NCBI GenBank assembly: GCA_016297215.1
Contig: JAEDGZ010000027.1
Span: 1 to 28,100, forward strand
Direction of reading: 5' to 3'
DNA length: 28,100 bases
Source: Paludibacteraceae bacterium
Lineage (GTDB): Bacteria; Bacteroidota; Bacteroidia; Bacteroidales; Paludibacteraceae
A model generated the notes under the pieces. That model ran no database searches. It worked only from the letters and a program-made list of their open reading frames with translations, and was not told the DNA's origin. Made by a program: the position numbers and the translations under genes. Below are positions 13,997-21,928 of the stretch, piece after piece. Within the stretch, counting starts at the first letter, position 1. The number at the start of each line of letters is the position of its first letter.

Positions 13997-15350
13997 GCGT
14001 TTGGTTGTTTTAGGAGCCGGAGAGTCGGGCACGGGTGCCGCGATTCTCGCCAAAGAGAAAGGCTACGAGGTCTTTGTCAGCGACATGGGCGAAATCAAGT
14101 TGCCCTACCGCGCTATGCTCGACCAACACGGCATCGCGTGGGAAGACGGCGGGCACACCGCCGAGAAAGTACTCAATGCCGACGAGGTGGTGAAGAGCCC
14201 GGGCATTCCCCTGACAGCCCCCCTCATCCGACAGTTGCAGGCACAAGGCACGCCCATCATCTCCGAGATAGAGTTCGCCGCACGCTACACCCATGCTAAG
14301 ATGATTTGTATCACGGGCTCCAACGGCAAGACCACGACCACCTCGCTCATCTACGACATCCTCCACCGCGCAGGGCTTAACGTCGGGCTGGCTGGCAACA
14401 TCGGCAACTCTCTCGCCCTGCAAGTGGCGCATGAGGACCACGACTACTACGTCATTGAGTTGTCCTCCTTCCAGTTGGACAACATGTACGACTTCCGTGC
14501 GAACATCGCCATCTTGATGAACATCACCCCCGACCACCTCGACCGCTACGACTTTGACTTCCAGAACTACGTGAATGCCAAGTTCCGCATTACGCAAAAC
14601 CAGACGCAAGATGATGCGTTCATCTATTGGTCGGAAGACCCTGTGCTTGACCGCGAGATAGAAAAGATGCGCCCGGGAGCCACGCTCTACCCGTTCGGCT
14701 TCGCCACACCCGCCGAGTCTGCCGACAAAGTAGGCGGCGTGAATGCCGCGTGGATTGACCACAACAACCTCGTCGTCAACACCTGTCCCGAGCCGTTGGA
14801 GGTGCCTGTGGAGCAACTGAACCTACAAGGCAAGCACAACCAACTCAACTCCATGGCAGCCTCGCTCGCCGCGCAAATCTTGCATATCAAGAACAGCGTC
14901 ATCCGCGAGAGCCTGCAGCAGTTCGCCGGCGTGGCGCACCGCTTGCAGTACGTAGCCACTGTGCGCGGGGTGCGCTTCATCAACGACTCCAAGGCGACCA
15001 ACGTCAACTCCTGCTGGTACGCATTAGAGTCCATGACCACCCCCACCGTCCTCATCCTCGGCGGCAAGGACAAAGGCAACGACTACTCCGAGATAGACAA
15101 CCTCGTCCACGAGAAGTGCCACACGCTGGTCTTCATGGGGCTGCACAACGAGAAACTACGAGAGCACTTCGGCGCCTTTGGATTGAATATCATTGATACC
15201 GACAACCTCCACGATGCCGTAGAGGGTGCTTTCCGCGCTGCCCGCGAAGGAGACACCGTCCTACTCTCGCCCTGCTGCGCTTCCTTCGACCTCTTCCGCT
15301 CCTACGAAGACCGAGGAGACCAATTCATGCAGGCCGTCCGTAACCTATGA
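13989..15350 (+). CDS. murD: UDP-N-acetylmuramoylalanine--D-glutamate ligase
   Basis: Cytosolic Mur ligase adding D-glutamate to UDP-MurNAc-L-alanine. At 453 residues it is full length. The P-loop CITGSNGKTTTTS is near residues 106-118, ELSSFQLDNM near 156-165, NITPDHLDRY near 178-187 and FINDSKATN near 330-338, all typical of MurD. The start codon lies within the last, truncated copy of a tandem repeat, and no upstream ATG in frame is plausible, so the native 5' flank seems to have been replaced or remodelled. Its stop overlaps the ftsW start (ATGA at 15347-15350), indicating translational coupling. Confidence 0.97.
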   Translation: MLKRLVVLGAGESGTGAAILAKEKGYEVFVSDMGEIKLPYRAMLDQHGIAWEDGGHTAEKVLNADEVVKSPGIPLTAPLIRQLQAQGTPIISEIEFAARYTHAKMICITGSNGKTTTTSLIYDILHRAGLNVGLAGNIGNSLALQVAHEDHDYYVIELSSFQLDNMYDFRANIAILMNITPDHLDRYDFDFQNYVNAKFRITQNQTQDDAFIYWSEDPVLDREIEKMRPGATLYPFGFATPAESADKVGGVNAAWIDHNNLVVNTCPEPLEVPVEQLNLQGKHNQLNSMAASLAAQILHIKNSVIRESLQQFAGVAHRLQYVATVRGVRFINDSKATNVNSCWYALESMTTPTVLILGGKDKGNDYSEIDNLVHEKCHTLVFMGLHNEKLREHFGAFGLNIIDTDNLHDAVEGAFRAAREGDTVLLSPCCASFDLFRSYEDRGDQFMQAVRNL

Positions 15351-16585
15351 AACGACTAACTAACCTACATATCGACCGCACGTTCTGGGTATTGTACCTC
15401 ATACTTGTGGCGTTGGCTATCATCACGCTCTTCTCTGCGTCCAGCACGCTGGTCTATGCCAAAGGCTCGGTGTTAGGACCCATCGGAGGACAGATGTTGT
15501 TCATCGCGTTGGGTATCGCCGTCGCGTTCGGTATCCAATTGCTGCCCACCTACGTCATACGCTTCGGCGGCTACCTCCTGCTCGGCATGTCTGTCTTATG
15601 CCTCTATTCCCTGCTCATTCCGGGCAACCCGCTGGCTTTCACTGCCAACGGCGCCACACGCTGGATGCGCATTGGAAGCATCACGTTCCAGCCCTCCGAG
15701 TTGGCGAAGTTGGGGCTTATCATCGTCGTCTCCGACCTGCTCTCCCGCGCCAAAACGCCCGAGACCAAGCGCAAGTATTTCTGGTGGACACTAGGTATCA
15801 CGGGCATCACCGTGCTGCCTATTCTCGTCCATAACCTCTCCACCACCATACTCGTCTGCGGCATCGTGTTCTTGCTGTGGGTGCTTGCGAACATTCCTTG
15901 GAAATACACCCTCAGCATGGTGGGCATAGCCATCATCGCACTCGTGGCAGGCTATACCTTGGTGGAGTTCGCCTTTGTGCGCCAAGACAGGACGCCCAAA
16001 CTATTCGACCGCTCCGTAACATGGGTGAAGCGTATAGACAAGAAACTCTTTCCCGACGAGGCAGACGCCAAGACCACCAAATATACCGTTACGGACGAGA
16101 ACCGTCAGGAGGTGTATGCCAACGTAGCCATCGCCCGTGGGGGAGCGTCGCCCATCGGCGTGCTACCCGGCAACAGCAAAGAGCGCGACTACTTGCCGCT
16201 CGCGTTCATGGACTATATCTTTGCCATCTTCGTAGAAGAATGGGGCATCATAGGTGCCATCGGGCTTATCATCTTGTATCTGTGGATACTCTTCCGCGCT
16301 TGCTATGTCAGCACGCGCTTTGGCGATACCGCCTCTATGCTCATGGTCATGGGATTGGCGCTGATGATTACCACGCAGGCACTCATGTCCATGCTTGTGG
16401 CGGTCGATATCATGCCCGTAACGGGACAGCCGCTGCCGATGATTAGCAAGGGCGGCACCAGCGTCCTGATTACCAGCGTCTATTTCGGTATCATGATGTG
16501 CGTCAGCCGCGAGCAGAGTATTCTCCGCGAGCGCCAAGACAGCACCACCCGCGCCAGCGCAGAAGACGTGCCGGAAATACTATGA
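15347..16585 (+). CDS. ftsW: Septal peptidoglycan polymerase FtsW
   Basis: SEDS-family glycosyltransferase that polymerises lipid II at the septum in complex with the class B PBP. The 412 residues contain about ten membrane segments. The SEDS signature TGQPLPMISKGGTSVL lies near residues 360-375, and NGATRWMRIGSITFQPSELAKL near 100-121. An extracytoplasmic loop around 205-250 is polar (DRSVTWVKRIDKKLFPDEAD) and longer than in E. coli. It overlaps murD by 4 bp. The stop is followed directly by an AT-rich inverted repeat before murG. Confidence 0.95.
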   Translation: MKRLTNLHIDRTFWVLYLILVALAIITLFSASSTLVYAKGSVLGPIGGQMLFIALGIAVAFGIQLLPTYVIRFGGYLLLGMSVLCLYSLLIPGNPLAFTANGATRWMRIGSITFQPSELAKLGLIIVVSDLLSRAKTPETKRKYFWWTLGITGITVLPILVHNLSTTILVCGIVFLLWVLANIPWKYTLSMVGIAIIALVAGYTLVEFAFVRQDRTPKLFDRSVTWVKRIDKKLFPDEADAKTTKYTVTDENRQEVYANVAIARGGASPIGVLPGNSKERDYLPLAFMDYIFAIFVEEWGIIGAIGLIILYLWILFRACYVSTRFGDTASMLMVMGLALMITTQALMSMLVAVDIMPVTGQPLPMISKGGTSVLITSVYFGIMMCVSREQSILRERQDSTTRASAEDVPEIL

Positions 16586-16709
16586 TGAATTAAGAATTAT
16601 GAATTAAGAATTAAGAGGACATTGGAACTGAGTTTTTGTAGTATGGGCACTCATAATTCATAATTCTTAATCATCAACGCACCATCTTAATTCATAATTC
16701 TTAATTGAT
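16586..16709. repeat. AT-rich inverted repeats between ftsW and murG
   Basis: The left arm (16587-16616) is built of AATTAAGAATTATG and GAATTAAG units. Two right arms in opposite orientation lie at 16651-16675 and 16685-16706 (TCATAATTCTTAAT type). The same family is found next to the S41 protease stop (20164-20193) and the typA stop (25258-25283). The last arm ends 3 bp before the murG ATG. Confidence 0.85.
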
Positions 16710-17864
16710 ATGAAGTACCTCATTTCAGGCGGAGGAACAGGTGGACATATCTTCCCCGCAGTAAGTATCGCCAATGCCTTGCGTGAACTCGACCCGCAGG
16801 CGGACATCCTCTTTGTCGGTGCCTTAGGGCGCATGGAGATGGAGCGCGTGCCGCAAGCAGGTTATAAGATTATCGGCTTGCCCGTGCGCGGCTTCAACCG
16901 CAAGCAGCCGTGGAAGAACATCTCCGTCGTGTGGGACTTGCTGCGCTCTATGGTGCAGGCGCGGCGTATCGTCCGCGACTTCCGCCCCAATGTGGGTATC
17001 GGCGTGGGTGGATATGCCAGCGGCGCGGCAATGAAAGTGGCGGCGAAGATGGGCGTACCTATCCTGCTGCAAGAGCAGAACGGCTTTGCCGGCGTTACCA
17101 ACAAACTGCTCAAAGACAATGCCCGCAAGATTTGTGTGGCATACGAGGGGATGGAGCGTTTCTTCCCTGCGGAGAAGATACTGCTCACGGGCAACCCCGT
17201 GCGTCAAGATTTAGTCCGCGGCAGCAAAGAGCAAGCCATCGACTACCTGCAAAAGGAGTACGGCGTGTTTTTCTCGCTCGAGCGCCCCACCTTGCTCATC
17301 ATCGGCGGTAGCCTCGGTGCACGCACCATCAACCAAGCCCTGCTCGGCGGCGTACAACAACTGCTCAACCAAGGCATACAAGTCATCTGGCAAACGGGCA
17401 AGACCTACTACGAACAAATCATTAAGCAATTACAGGATAACCATATAGGAAGGGAAGCGGAGTTACCCCAGCGGGCGGGGACGCCCGCGCACCCGGACAT
17501 GGTTGTTACTCCTTTTCTAAGCAACATGCCCGACCTGTATGCGCTGGCGGATTTGGTCATCTCCCGCGCGGGGGCAAGCAGTATCAGCGAGTTGTGCCTG
17601 TTGGGCAAGCCTGCTATCCTCGTGCCATCGCCCAATGTGGCAGAAGACCACCAGACGCATAACGCCATGGCATTGGTCAACAAAGACGCAGCCGTGCTGG
17701 TGAAAGACGCAGATGCCGAGCAGCAACTCATCCCCGCCGCCCTCGCACTCCTGCAAGACTCCGCCCGCCTCAGCGCACTGAGCGAGCATATCCTCACCCT
17801 TGCCCAACCCGACTCCGCCCGCCGCATCGCCGAGGAAGTGATTCGATTGACAAAACGGAAATAA
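16710..17864 (+). CDS. murG: UDP-N-acetylglucosamine--MurNAc-(pentapeptide) pyrophosphoryl-undecaprenol GlcNAc transferase
   Basis: Peripheral membrane GT-B glycosyltransferase that converts lipid I to lipid II. The 384 residues include the N-terminal GGGTGGHIFPA near 7-17, GVGGYASG near 97-104, GGSLGARTIN near 198-207, and the nucleotide-sugar site LVISRAGASSISELCLLGKPAILVP near 279-303. Odd feature: between QTGK (about residue 228) and the strand VVTPFLSN there are about 15 more residues than in E. coli MurG as I remember it, and nine of them (RAGTPAHPD, 255-263) are encoded by a dispersed GC-rich repeat at 17471-17500. The reading frame stays open, so the gene is presumably functional. DUF389 follows after 18 bp. 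Confidence 0.96.
   Translation: MKYLISGGGTGGHIFPAVSIANALRELDPQADILFVGALGRMEMERVPQAGYKIIGLPVRGFNRKQPWKNISVVWDLLRSMVQARRIVRDFRPNVGIGVGGYASGAAMKVAAKMGVPILLQEQNGFAGVTNKLLKDNARKICVAYEGMERFFPAEKILLTGNPVRQDLVRGSKEQAIDYLQKEYGVFFSLERPTLLIIGGSLGARTINQALLGGVQQLLNQGIQVIWQTGKTYYEQIIKQLQDNHIGREAELPQRAGTPAHPDMVVTPFLSNMPDLYALADLVISRAGASSISELCLLGKPAILVPSPNVAEDHQTHNAMALVNKDAAVLVKDADAEQQLIPAALALLQDSARLSALSEHILTLAQPDSARRIAEEVIRLTKRK
17471..17500 (+). repeat. GC-rich dispersed repeat inside murG
   Basis: GCGGGCGGGGACGCCC is followed by GCGCACCCGGACAT. It matches the core of intergenic copies at about 1843-1872, 3463-3484, 4257-4286 and the inverted one at 22353-22382. It is read in frame as RAGTPAHPD and is nearly self-complementary at its left end (GCGGGCG/CGCCCGC). 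Confidence 0.85.
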
Positions 17865-17882
17865 TAAAACCTTACTATCATT

Positions 17883-19259
17883 ATGGACTGGAACAAGAAC
17901 AAGATACTGAGTTATCTCAAGCAGTTGGTGTCGCTGAGCGATGCGATGGATGTGCAAGCCGCAGCGGCGAGTATTCGGGAAAATATCCACTTCCGCGGAC
18001 CGAACGTGTTCATTCTCTTCTTCGCGATTATCATTGCGTCGGTGGGGTTGAACGTGAACTCCATCCCCGTGATAATCGGCGCGATGTTGGTTTCTCCGCT
18101 GATGGGTCCTATCATCGGCTTCGGCATGGGACTAGGGACGAACGACACGACGCTGGTGAAAGACGCGCTGAAGAACTTGGCAGTGATGGTAGTTATCAGT
18201 ATCATTGCCTCCACGCTGTATTTCCTTGTCTCGCCGCTGGATATGGACAATCCGACGGAGTTGCTTGCGCGCACCAATCCGACTATCTATGATGTGTTCA
18301 TCGCCTTGTTCGGCGGTTTCGCCGGTATCATGGAGACGAGCCGCAAGGAGCGGGGGACGGTGATGTCTGGCGTGGCGATAGCCACCGCCCTCATGCCGCC
18401 GCTCTGCACAGTGGGCTACGGCATCGCGAGTTGGAACTGGCAGTATGCTTTTGGGGCACTGTATCTGTTTCTTATCAACAGCATCCTGATAGCGCTGGCA
18501 ACGTTCCTGACAGTGAAGTACCTGCACTACCCCATGGTGGAGGAGCAGTCCACGAGCGGCAAGCGGCGCGCGTGGTCTATTGCGCTGGTGGTGGTGGTGT
18601 TGGTAGTACCGAGCGTGATGAGCGCCATCTCGGTGGTCCGTGAGAACCAGTTTGCGAGCCACGCCAAAGCCTTCATCGCCGCGAACAAGACCATCGGGAC
18701 GAGTTACGTCTATCAGACGGAGGTGAAGCCCTCGCAGGGGCAGATAGAGTTCTTCTTGGCAGGCGAGGCGCTGACGGATGCCGACCGCAAGTTGTTCTAC
18801 GCTGCTGCTTTGAACGCGGGCTTCGACTCCACGGCGATAGTTCTGCACGAGGATGCGCTGACGAGGGATGACAGCGACCTGAGGCAAGACCAGTTAGTGC
18901 GCGACCTATTTGCCTCGAAAGAGGAGCAGATAGCCGCTTATCAGCAGCAGATCACAGAGCTCCGCACGCAGTTGGCGGCGGCAGAGGTAACGATTCAGCA
19001 GGTGCAGAAGCGCCCTACCCTACCCACGCAGCAACTGACGGAGGAGATAAAAGCACAATACCCGCAAGTGGCGCAAGTAACATTGGCAGAGGGGGAACTG
19101 ATGGTAAGCACGGACAGCAGCAGCGTGCTGCAGCCCGTAACCATTGTCAGCCTGCAACTGCACCCGAAGAAGCGGCTGCAGCAGACGGATAGAGAGAAAA
19201 TGGAGGAATGGTTACGCGTGCGCTTGAAAAGCGAACACGTGGACTTGATAGTCCGATAA
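17883..19259 (+). CDS. DUF389 domain-containing membrane protein
   Basis: A 458-residue integral membrane protein of the DUF389 (TIGR00341) family, function unknown. About six membrane segments occupy residues 40-245; the first conserved block is GLNVNSIPVIIGAMLVSPLMGPIIGFGMG near 55-83, followed later by SGVAIATALMPPLCTVGYGIA near 161-181. Residues 250-458 are soluble, with a coiled-coil stretch around 342-372 (EEQIAAYQQQITELRTQL). It begins 18 bp after murG and has no promoter of its own, so it is probably the last gene of the dcw transcript here, where murC and ftsQAZ are expected in relatives. Its stop codon overlaps the T-tract of a minus-strand terminator. Confidence 0.92.
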   Translation: MDWNKNKILSYLKQLVSLSDAMDVQAAAASIRENIHFRGPNVFILFFAIIIASVGLNVNSIPVIIGAMLVSPLMGPIIGFGMGLGTNDTTLVKDALKNLAVMVVISIIASTLYFLVSPLDMDNPTELLARTNPTIYDVFIALFGGFAGIMETSRKERGTVMSGVAIATALMPPLCTVGYGIASWNWQYAFGALYLFLINSILIALATFLTVKYLHYPMVEEQSTSGKRRAWSIALVVVVLVVPSVMSAISVVRENQFASHAKAFIAANKTIGTSYVYQTEVKPSQGQIEFFLAGEALTDADRKLFYAAALNAGFDSTAIVLHEDALTRDDSDLRQDQLVRDLFASKEEQIAAYQQQITELRTQLAAAEVTIQQVQKRPTLPTQQLTEEIKAQYPQVAQVTLAEGELMVSTDSSSVLQPVTIVSLQLHPKKRLQQTDREKMEEWLRVRLKSEHVDLIVR

Positions 19260-19289
19260 AAAAAAGAAGGATTGTCATCCCGACAACCC
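19258..19289 (-). terminator. Rho-independent terminator of the candidate small RNA
   Basis: On the minus strand GGGTTGTC pairs with GACAATCC over a GGGAT loop (8-bp stem, one G-U), followed by TTC and eight T. On the plus strand the same stem has an A-C mismatch and is not followed by a long T run, so the element is oriented to stop minus-strand transcription. Confidence 0.75.
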
Positions 19290-19328
19290 AATCTTTTATT
19301 AACCTTAAATCTAATACCATGAAAAACA
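19260..19328 (-). ncRNA. Candidate small RNA of about 70 nt
   Basis: A strong promoter (19334-19365, minus) and a terminator (19258-19289, minus) frame only about 70 nt. The RNA would start near 19328 in the CCGTGTTTTTCATGG region and end in the terminator hairpin. No annotated gene lies downstream on that strand, only the antisense 3' end of the DUF389 gene. Its promoter matches that of tRNA-Phe at 34 of 36 positions, suggesting strong growth-linked expression. It contains an ATG (19318-19320), but the frame runs on through the terminator, so I read it as non-coding. Target and role unknown. Confidence 0.55.
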
Positions 19329-19333
19329 CGGTG

Positions 19334-19365
19334 CAAAAGTACTGCTTTTTTTTGATACCACCAAA
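19334..19365 (-). promoter_or_regulatory. Promoter of the candidate small RNA
   Basis: On the minus strand: TTTG (19362-19365), 20 bases with TATC and eight A, TACTTTTG (19334-19341). From the upstream A to the bases after TACTTTTG it is nearly identical to the tRNA-Phe promoter at 27963-27994. Confidence 0.78.
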
Positions 19366-19461
19366 TAAAAATGCAGAAAAATATGTTTTTTAGCATACTT
19401 TTCCGCATTTTGCTATTTATACTTTGCATTTTCAGGCACTTTCACCCCTTATTTGCAAAAT

Positions 19462-19493
19462 GAAAGGCGATAGGATTACCCTACCGCCTTTTC
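19462..19493 (-). terminator. Terminator after the rubrerythrin gene
   Basis: GGCGATAGG and CCTACCGCC form a 9-bp stem with one mismatch, flanked by AAA on the left and TTTTC on the right. It lies about 20 bp after the rubrerythrin stop on the minus strand. Confidence 0.7.
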
Positions 19494-19511
19494 GTTTGAA
19501 AGATGGTTTTC

Positions 19512-20060
19512 TTACTTCTTGAAGTAGCGATTGAAGAGACCCTCAAAGCCCTTTCCGTGGCGCGCCTCATCCTTTGCCATCTCGTGAACAGTGTCGTGGA
19601 TAGCGTCGAGGTTCAACTCTTTCGCACGCTTAGCGATACGCAGTTTGTCCTCGCAAGCGCCTGCCTCTGCCATCATACGCTTCTCCAAGTTGGTCTTGGT
19701 GTCCCATACTACATCGCCCAGCAACTCAGCGAACTTAGCGCAGTGCTCTGCCTCCTCAAACGCATAGCGCTTGAAAGCCTCTGCTACCTCGGGATAGCCC
19801 TCGCGGTCTGCCTGACGCGACATTGCCAAGTACATACCTACCTCGGTAGCCTCGCCCATGAAGTGCGCATTCAGGTCTTCCTTCATCTGTGCGTCGGTAT
19901 CTTTGGCTACGCCGATAACGTGCTCGCAAGCAAATGCCAAGCCTGCGTTCTCGTCAACGGTCTTCCATGTTACTACTTGTTTGCACTGCGGGCAACGCTC
20001 AGGTGCCTCTGCGCCCTCAAATACGAATCCGCAAATCGGGCAAATGAATTTCTTGTTCAT
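19512..20060 (-). CDS. Reverse rubrerythrin (peroxidase, rubredoxin domain first)
   Basis: Non-haem iron protein that reduces hydrogen peroxide, and in some anaerobes oxygen, with electrons from NADH via a reductase. The 182 residues have the rubredoxin-like domain at the N-terminus (CPICG at 7-11 and CPQC at 23-26) followed by a ferritin-like four-helix diiron domain with GEATEVGMYL, FEEAEH and KDEARH supplying carboxylate and histidine ligands. Classical rubrerythrin has the opposite order, so this is the reverse type. It is a marker of an anaerobe. A terminator follows at 19462-19493; no convincing promoter was found in the 126-bp upstream gap, where an AATTTTTG is only a partial match. 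Confidence 0.92.
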   Translation of the reverse strand: MNKKFICPICGFVFEGAEAPERCPQCKQVVTWKTVDENAGLAFACEHVIGVAKDTDAQMKEDLNAHFMGEATEVGMYLAMSRQADREGYPEVAEAFKRYAFEEAEHCAKFAELLGDVVWDTKTNLEKRMMAEAGACEDKLRIAKRAKELNLDAIHDTVHEMAKDEARHGKGFEGLFNRYFKK

Positions 20061-20130
20061 TGTTGTAAAGTTTTGTTTAATGTTGGTTAATATGTTTAAT
20101 TTCGCTTATGCAAAAATTGTACCAAATTGA

Positions 20131-20193
20131 GTGGTCAGTGGTTAGTGGTCAGAGCAAGCGCCCTCTTAATTCTTAATTCATAATTCTTAATTA
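20131..20193. repeat. GTGGTCA/GTGGTTA motif and AT-rich repeat at the S41 stop
   Basis: GTGGTCAGTGGTTAGTGGTC (about 20131-20150) resembles 4560-4578. It is followed by GCGCCCTCTTAATTC and CTTAATTCATAATTCTTAAT. The repeat supplies the TAA stop of the S41 protease gene (20187-20189). A second copy beginning GCGCCCTC occurs at 25253. Confidence 0.75.
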
Positions 20194-21809
20194 GAAATCG
20201 TCTCCACCGCCTTCTTCGTTATCTCATCGTCTCGCTCAAAGAGCGGGAAGAAGCCGTCATCGCCGAGGATATTGCGCACGATATACGCGTTCACCAGCCT
20301 GAGAATCAAGGGTTTCGACTTCGCTATCTGTTGTTGGTTAGGCTCCACGCCCTTGGCTTTGCAGTACTGCACGAACTCCGGCAGCCAGTTGGCTTCCAGC
20401 AGGTGCTTCTCCAGCGACTGCCAGTCTTTGTAGCGGCTCAACTCCTTGCGGTGCGCGTCGGTGTATTGGTAAGCAAATTGGTAGGTGTAGGCGCGGTTCG
20501 CCACTTGGTTGAAATAGGCGGTGTAGAGCGTGGTGTCGCGTCCCACGAACACATCCGGCATGATTCCGCCGCCGCCGTGCACCACGCGACCTTTCTTCGT
20601 GCGATAAGTCGTCGTATCCTGATAGTGCACGCTGTCGGCGTTGTAGAACTCGCCGTGCTCAAAGCGGTCAAGCAGTTCCATCTGGTAATCCGCTTGGTCG
20701 CCCAGCGTGTAGGGCTTCTGTATGCACCTGCCCGAGGGCGTGTAGTAGCGCGCTACCGTCAGGCGTATCGCACTGCCGTCCGAGAACGGCATCTGCTGCT
20801 GTACTAGGCCCTTGCCGAAGGAGCGGCGACCGATGATAACGGCGCGGTCGTTGTCCTGCATGGCGCCTGCGAAAATCTCGCTCGCCGAAGCCGAGAAATC
20901 GTCTATCAGCACTGCCATAGGCACGTCTTGGAAGCGCCCCGTACCGTTGGCGCGCGCCTCATAACGCGGGTAAGCACGCCCCTCGGAATAGACGATCATA
21001 TCGCCGTTGGCAAGAAACTCATTCGCCATGCGGATGGCTTGGTCCATATAGCCACCGCTGTTCTCACGCAAATCCACGATATATGCCTCTGCTCCCTGTG
21101 AACGCAGCGTAGCAAGCGCAGAGATGAACTCAGAATAGGTCTTCTCGCCGAACTTATTCACGCGGATAAAACCAATCTTCTTCTGTCCCTCGATGACGAA
21201 CTTCGCGTCCACCGAGTTGACGGGAATGTCGCCGCGCGTGATGGTGAAATGGAGCAACTCGGGCTCGCCGCTGCGCATCACACCAATCTTCACCTTCGTG
21301 CCTTTCTCGCCGCGCAGGGTGTGCATCACTTTCTCGTTGTTGATATGCTTGCCCACAAAGAGCGAGTCGTCCACGGTGATGAGTTTATCGCCTGCCACCA
21401 CGCCCACGCCCTCGCTCGGACCGCCCGCGATGACTGCCACGATACGCACCGTGTCGTTCTGTATGTTGAACTGCACCCCGATGCCGGAGAACGAAGCGGA
21501 CAACTCAGAGTTGACCATCTCAAGGTCTTTCTTCGGGATATACGCAGAGTGCGGGTCCAGTTTCTGCACCAACTCCACCATCACCTCGTCGGTGATGCTG
21601 TCCATATTCAGTTCGTCCACATAGGCGGACTCCATGAGTTGCAGCAACTGGTCCACCTTGCTGGCAGGCGCTTGGTAAATCTGCCCGTTCTGAATGAAGA
21701 AACGCTGGGCATTCACCTTGTTGCTCACCGCGTTACCGATGAGAAACCCCACCAGCAACGCCACCACGGCAATCGTGGGAAACAAATACTTTTTTACATT
21801 CGGTTTCAT
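20187..21809 (-). CDS. S41 family C-terminal processing peptidase (CtpA/Prc type)
   Basis: Periplasmic serine protease with Ser-Lys chemistry that recognises C-termini of protein substrates. The ATG at 21807-21809 gives 540 residues starting MKPNVKKYLFPTIAVVALLVG; an ATG at 21833 adds eight residues and lies in a repeat, so is less likely. Residues 7-27 are a membrane anchor. A PDZ domain spans about 85-165 (GIGVQFNI, GGPSEGVGVVAGDKLITV). The catalytic Ser is Ser308 in SASASEIFAGAM and the Lys is Lys333 in FGKGLVQ, 25 residues apart as in Tsp/CtpA. It probably belongs to the mpl-deaminase-S41 unit. The gene name varies between relatives, so none is assigned. Confidence 0.94.
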   Translation of the reverse strand: MKPNVKKYLFPTIAVVALLVGFLIGNAVSNKVNAQRFFIQNGQIYQAPASKVDQLLQLMESAYVDELNMDSITDEVMVELVQKLDPHSAYIPKKDLEMVNSELSASFSGIGVQFNIQNDTVRIVAVIAGGPSEGVGVVAGDKLITVDDSLFVGKHINNEKVMHTLRGEKGTKVKIGVMRSGEPELLHFTITRGDIPVNSVDAKFVIEGQKKIGFIRVNKFGEKTYSEFISALATLRSQGAEAYIVDLRENSGGYMDQAIRMANEFLANGDMIVYSEGRAYPRYEARANGTGRFQDVPMAVLIDDFSASASEIFAGAMQDNDRAVIIGRRSFGKGLVQQQMPFSDGSAIRLTVARYYTPSGRCIQKPYTLGDQADYQMELLDRFEHGEFYNADSVHYQDTTTYRTKKGRVVHGGGGIMPDVFVGRDTTLYTAYFNQVANRAYTYQFAYQYTDAHRKELSRYKDWQSLEKHLLEANWLPEFVQYCKAKGVEPNQQQIAKSKPLILRLVNAYIVRNILGDDGFFPLFERDDEITKKAVETISN

Positions 21810-21818
21810 AATGGATTC

Positions 21819-21907
21819 AGGATTAAGGAACAAGGATTAAAGACTTATCACCACCGTCTATGAATTTTCGCATTCGGAACTATTTTGTCTTTTATCCTTT
21901 ATCTTTC
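21819..21907. repeat. GGATTAAAGAC inverted repeat, copy 1
   Basis: The left arm (21819-21844, ending AAGGATTAAAGAC) faces a right arm GTCTTTTATCCTTTATC (from 21887) across about 40 bp. It lies between the S41 and dCMP deaminase genes and is the same family as 23749-23844. Confidence 0.75.
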
Positions 21908-21928
21908 AGCAAGCAAAGCGAGCGGTCT

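Noticed and set aside
19147..19320. Minus-strand ORF starting at the ATG inside the candidate small RNA
   Set aside because: It reads through the terminator hairpin and on into the antisense of DUF389, with no family resemblance, so translation is unlikely.
19319..19393. A 24-codon plus-strand ORF beginning MKNTVQKYCFF
   Set aside because: Its bases are accounted for by the minus-strand promoter of the candidate small RNA, and there is no plus-strand promoter or ribosome site.
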